From the NCBI GenBank assembly GCA_001784055.1, contig MFOZ01000040.1, positions 1 to 15,459 of the forward strand: a stretch of 15,459 nt of DNA, written 5' to 3'. Made by a program: the position numbers and the translations under genes. Of the stretch, positions 13,220 to 15,459 are shown in pieces. Origin of the DNA: Candidatus Levybacteria bacterium RIFCSPLOWO2_01_FULL_42_15 (lineage in GTDB: Bacteria; Patescibacteriota; Microgenomatia; Levybacterales; UBA12049). The stretch's first letter is position 1, and each line of letters starts with the position of its first letter. Below the pieces are notes generated by a model. That model worked only from the letters and a program-made list of their open reading frames with translations, did not search any database and had not been told where the DNA came from.

Positions 13220-13249
13220 AGCGTATCAATCAATGGCAAGGCCTGTCAA
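13220..13249 (-). promoter_or_regulatory. Promoter for pilX-like-pilM-pilN-pilO
   Basis: On the minus strand a perfect -35 TTGACA (13249-13244), an 18-bp spacer and a -10 TACGCT (13225-13220, TAnnnT) precede the ATG at 13213 by six bases: again a leaderless layout. The -10 is weak, the -35 is exact. It would give the assembly proteins a transcript separate from the upstream pilins. Confidence 0.45.
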
Positions 13250-13254
13250 CTGAA

Positions 13255-13857
13255 TTACCGGATTGCTCTGTTGCGAAGGACGATAGTTGTCTCAAAGGGA
13301 ATCGCCGTTGCTCTAAATTCGTTAAAAACAGCCGCTCCTCCAGTAGGCTGGGGGCTCACAAGAGAAAAGTGGATGCCGATTTTAGGTAAATCAAGAGGAT
13401 TTTCCTGATAACAGGTAAAATAACATGACCCAGATACAACCGATACTGCGTTAGTATCAAGAAGAGAAGCGCTATTTGAGGTAATCGTTGCGTTAGGTCC
13501 CGGTATGCAATCAAACGTGGTTCCGCCTCCGTCAAAGGATGTAAATCCGATCGAAGTCTGATGTACGGGGGTAGGAGTAGGAGTGGGAGGTGGAGGAATC
13601 ACAGGAACGCACCCTCTGAACGGGGACGTACTAATGGTATCAAGCGATCGGGCGGCTCTCAACATTTTTGCCATTTGCAACAAAGCGCTCCCGCCATTTT
13701 GCTTTACCGAGACAATCGTATTGGTCTTATTGGTCCCCCTTAATGCCGAATACATGATACCAACCACAATGCCCCCCACGGTCACGAGAATCATAGAAAC
13801 TATAAGAAGCTCTATCAAACTAAACCCACATTCGCTTTTATGGTGTTGGTAATACAT
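13255..13857 (-). CDS. PilW-like minor pilin with a Pro-Thr segment
   Basis: 200-aa prepilin. The leader MYYQHHKSECG ends at G11; cleavage G11|F12 gives FSLIELLIV with the required Glu at +5 (E16) and a hydrophobic helix up to about residue 36. The following helix (VKQNGGSALLQMAKMLRAARSL) is PilW-like. An unusual PVIPPPPTPTPTPV stretch at about residues 86-99 interrupts the globular domain as a probable flexible linker. Several Cys (C84, then C in TFDC, GSCYFTC) could form disulphides outside the cell. It overlaps the pilV-like gene by 20 nt. The PilW label follows from the N-terminal class and the order V-W-X; similarity in the ectodomain is not evident. Confidence 0.75.
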   Translation of the reverse strand: MYYQHHKSECGFSLIELLIVSMILVTVGGIVVGIMYSALRGTNKTNTIVSVKQNGGSALLQMAKMLRAARSLDTISTSPFRGCVPVIPPPPTPTPTPVHQTSIGFTSFDGGGTTFDCIPGPNATITSNSASLLDTNAVSVVSGSCYFTCYQENPLDLPKIGIHFSLVSPQPTGGAAVFNEFRATAIPFETTIVLRNRAIR

Positions 13858-14326
13858 TGGTATTGGAAAAACACGATGATAACTTCACTTGATGGCAATA
13901 CAGTGCAAACTCATCGCTAATACCTGTTTGCTGACACTTACTGTCTCTCCATAGCACATACACGTTTACTTTGGCTGCATTTCCAATGCAAGGATCAACG
14001 TCTTTTTGGAACTCTACCTTCCGCACAAATGTCCCCAAGTTTTGTCCGCAGGAAGATGCATTACGAAGGGTGCGCGTATTTTGATCAAGGCAAAATGAGC
14101 GCAGAGAACCGCTACTGGGAACGTATGATAAAAATGTAGCCCACTGTGTGTCCCGAAGGGTCCGCATTTCTTCCATACCCTCTTGAGCGTATTCCGTTGC
14201 CAAATGTTGTTCTTTGGTAAACTGGGCGCTTTGCAAAGAAACGGTCACCAGTGTCACAATTGCGGCAATAATAATGCCGGAAATTCCAAGCGCGACCAAT
14301 ACTTCAATAAGCGTCTGTCCCTTCAT
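13838..14326 (-). CDS. PilV-like minor pilin
   Basis: 162-aa prepilin with a very short leader MKG. Cleavage G3|Q4 gives QTLIEVLVALGISGIIIAAIV with Glu at +5 (E8) and a single N-terminal helix. The helix continues into QFTKEQHLATEYAQEGMEEMRTLRD, the pattern (A-x-x-x-A-Q-E-G-x-E-x-x-R-x-x-R) seen in PilV/GspI-type proteins. The ectodomain has about seven Cys, including a C-terminal C-x6-C pair, and ends NTNVLPTP, similar to the end (TNVLP) of the truncated gene at 15320. Its ATG overlaps the GspH-like TAA by one base (TAATG). Confidence 0.78.
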   Translation of the reverse strand: MKGQTLIEVLVALGISGIIIAAIVTLVTVSLQSAQFTKEQHLATEYAQEGMEEMRTLRDTQWATFLSYVPSSGSLRSFCLDQNTRTLRNASSCGQNLGTFVRKVEFQKDVDPCIGNAAKVNVYVLWRDSKCQQTGISDEFALYCHQVKLSSCFSNTNVLPTP

Positions 14327-14901
14327 TAATTTCTTATACTAATCTTTCCTGTGTTATCAACAATAACCCGTTTTACAAGGTTTGTGTCAGAGGTGTTTTT
14401 AAGCACGATGTCCGTGTTCGGGCGTGAGTCCAAAACCCCACCGGTGAGAACCGAAAAGAAGAACGTCCTTACGGTATCTACGCCAAAGGTCTCCGTCGTC
14501 CCAAACGCAACGTCCGGCTTAAGAACGGCATTTTGTATCACCACAACTGCCCCGCATTTGCTTTCAAGCTTATACTCTCTTGAGGATGTTAAAACCACCT
14601 GATACCCCTCAAGAGGAGCGAAAAGAGGAGCGGAGGCGCATGATGCCGGCTTTTTTTGAGAAAGGGCGCGGGATTTTGCCGTATTCATCATGGCGATTAA
14701 TTCCAAGGCTGATGTGTTAAGACTCTGCACGCGTCCATATTGCGCAAATCCCGCAATACCAATCACCGACAAAATCGCAATAACGGTTATGGAAAAAATA
14801 ATTTCAACAAGAGTAAACCCAGCACCACTTTTTATTATACCGATCCTTTTTTTCAGTTCCCTTATTGCATTTCCGTTATGCTTTAATCTTCTTTCCCTCA
14901 T
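14326..14901 (-). CDS. GspH/FimT-like pseudopilin
   Basis: 191-aa prepilin from ATG 14901, chosen because it forms an ATGA overlap with the upstream pilin stop; the open frame extends a little further to 14925. The long basic leader (about 28 residues, rich in Arg/Lys) ends at G28; cleavage before F29 leaves FTLVEIIFSITVIAILSVI with Glu at +5 (E33). NTSALELIAMMNTAKSRALSQ is the typical helix of GspH/FimT proteins, which lead into a beta-barrel ectodomain (here with VVIQN, TFFFSVLTGG and VKRVIVDNTGKISI, a common GspH C-terminal pattern). It probably primes pilus assembly with the PilV/W/X-like partners. Confidence 0.78.
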   Translation of the reverse strand: MRERRLKHNGNAIRELKKRIGIIKSGAGFTLVEIIFSITVIAILSVIGIAGFAQYGRVQSLNTSALELIAMMNTAKSRALSQKKPASCASAPLFAPLEGYQVVLTSSREYKLESKCGAVVVIQNAVLKPDVAFGTTETFGVDTVRTFFFSVLTGGVLDSRPNTDIVLKNTSDTNLVKRVIVDNTGKISIRN

Positions 14902-15323
14902 GGCGGCGAAAGGGTAAATGACCAATTAGAAGTTCCGTTGCAGGGAGGTTGGTTAATTCTATCTTCTTGGGAATCCCGCGTGTTCTCAAGACACGCCCTA
15001 AGGGCATAGGTCGTGCCGGTCCCGCTAAATGTATAGGATTGTCCTGAAGAAGGATCGCAGGGCACTTTTTGCATATACACAACGCTCCCATTACTCCCAT
15101 CGTTAGTAAAGGACTGACCACAAGGCACCATCGATAAAGGATAAATTCCTTGATCAGCTCGAAAGTTTTCCAGTGCCGCTTGAATTTGGCGAAGATCGCT
15201 TTTTCTTTGAGTATCTCGGGATCGAGCCCTTACGGTGGCAAAATTGGATAGCACAAGAGAAGACAACACACCCATAATCGCAATCACGATCAAAAGCTCA
15301 ATAAGGGTAAATCCTTTTTTCAT
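14898..15323 (-). CDS. Type IV pilin of the PilA/PulG type
   Basis: 141-aa prepilin. Leader MKKG, cleavage G4|F5, mature N-terminus FTLIELLIVIAIMGVLSSLV with Glu at +5 (E9). The continuation RARSRDTQRKSDLRQIQAAL then NFRADQGIYP is the typical G-type major pseudopilin/pilin helix and post-helix segment and is common in CPR pilins. The ectodomain is short, Ser/Gly/Thr-rich and has four Cys (VPC, KVPC, RAC, PPC) that could pair. Both ends overlap neighbours by ATGA junctions. It is the best candidate for the major subunit here, though a second pilin could lie upstream. Confidence 0.85.
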   Translation of the reverse strand: MKKGFTLIELLIVIAIMGVLSSLVLSNFATVRARSRDTQRKSDLRQIQAALENFRADQGIYPLSMVPCGQSFTNDGSNGSVVYMQKVPCDPSSGQSYTFSGTGTTYALRACLENTRDSQEDRINQPPCNGTSNWSFTLSPP

Positions 15324-15459
15324 GGCAATACGTTTGTGCTGGTAACGCCGTAATTACACACAAAAGTTCCTGTTCCTCCGCAATACACATTTACAGGCAC
15401 ACTGGGACACGCAGTGCCGGAAGTATTACACGCTTGAGGATCTTTTCCTCCCCGCTCAA
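15320..15459 (-). CDS. C-terminal fragment of an extracytoplasmic Cys-rich protein (probable pilin)
   Basis: The minus-strand frame is open from the window edge to TGA at 15322-15320, which overlaps the ATG of the pilin at 15323 (ATGA). Only the last 45 residues are seen: Gly/Thr/Ser-rich with four Cys (C10, C17, C26 and C34 of the fragment) and the end TSTNVLP. Composition and overlap suggest another minor pilin or secreted component of the same operon, but no N-terminus is available to test for a prepilin signal. Confidence 0.6.
   Translation of the reverse strand, partial: ERGGKDPQACNTSGTACPSVPVNVYCGGTGTFVCNYGVTSTNVLP

Noticed and set aside
14611..14632. Tandem AAGAGGAGCG repeat on the plus strand
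   Set aside because: Two 10-bp units only, inside the GspH-like coding sequence (PLFAPLEG); too short to claim function.

Overview
The window looks like a piece of chromosome from a member of the Candidate Phyla Radiation (Patescibacteria), most likely a Parcubacteria-type lineage. This rests on several features: compact genes with ATGA/TAATG stop-start overlaps, few Shine-Dalgarno sequences, short versions of core proteins (TrmD 220 aa, MutY-like 276 aa), a type IV pilus operon with many pilin-like genes, a rpsP-khpA-trmD cluster without rimM or rplS, and a RAYT-type Y1 transposase. The placement is inferred from gene content and was not tested phylogenetically.

Layout. 1-6091 (+): 3' part of tyrS, then purH and purD (late purine synthesis), a 34-aa single-helix membrane peptide overlapping the end of purD, and recG. 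6088-6918 (-): a MutY-like DNA glycosylase convergent with recG, the two stop codons sharing a TTAA. 6950-7724: a small mobile-type unit, a RAYT (REP-associated tyrosine transposase) gene between two inverted REP-like copies (27/31 identical). 7733-10156 (+): housekeeping RNA/translation genes in two transcription units, rpmF-nusB-rnc and rpsP-khpA-trmD. 10139-15459 (-): a type IV pilus operon, read right to left as a truncated Cys-rich protein, PulG/PilA-like pilin, GspH-like, PilV-like, PilW-like and PilX-like proteins, then the PilM-PilN-PilO assembly platform.

Most interesting points. (1) The RAYT gene is bounded by inverted REP-like hairpins carrying GGAG/GTAG tetranucleotides. In the left copy the one base change that breaks the hairpin creates a consensus -35 (TTGACA), which with a correctly spaced extended -10 forms the transposase's own promoter. 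(2) Several promoters (RAYT, mutY-like, rpsP, pilX-like, perhaps nusB) place the -10 hexamer only 6-8 nt before the start codon, implying leaderless or nearly leaderless mRNAs. (3) Two unrelated palindromes lie in coding DNA, one in frame inside purH and one supplying the stop codon of tyrS; they resemble palindromic elements inserted in genes. (4) purD has no ATG/GTG/TTG at the place where the family's N-terminus must begin.

I see no RNA genes, CRISPR arrays or classical U-tract terminators. Both convergent gene pairs overlap at their 3' ends, leaving no intergenic space for one.
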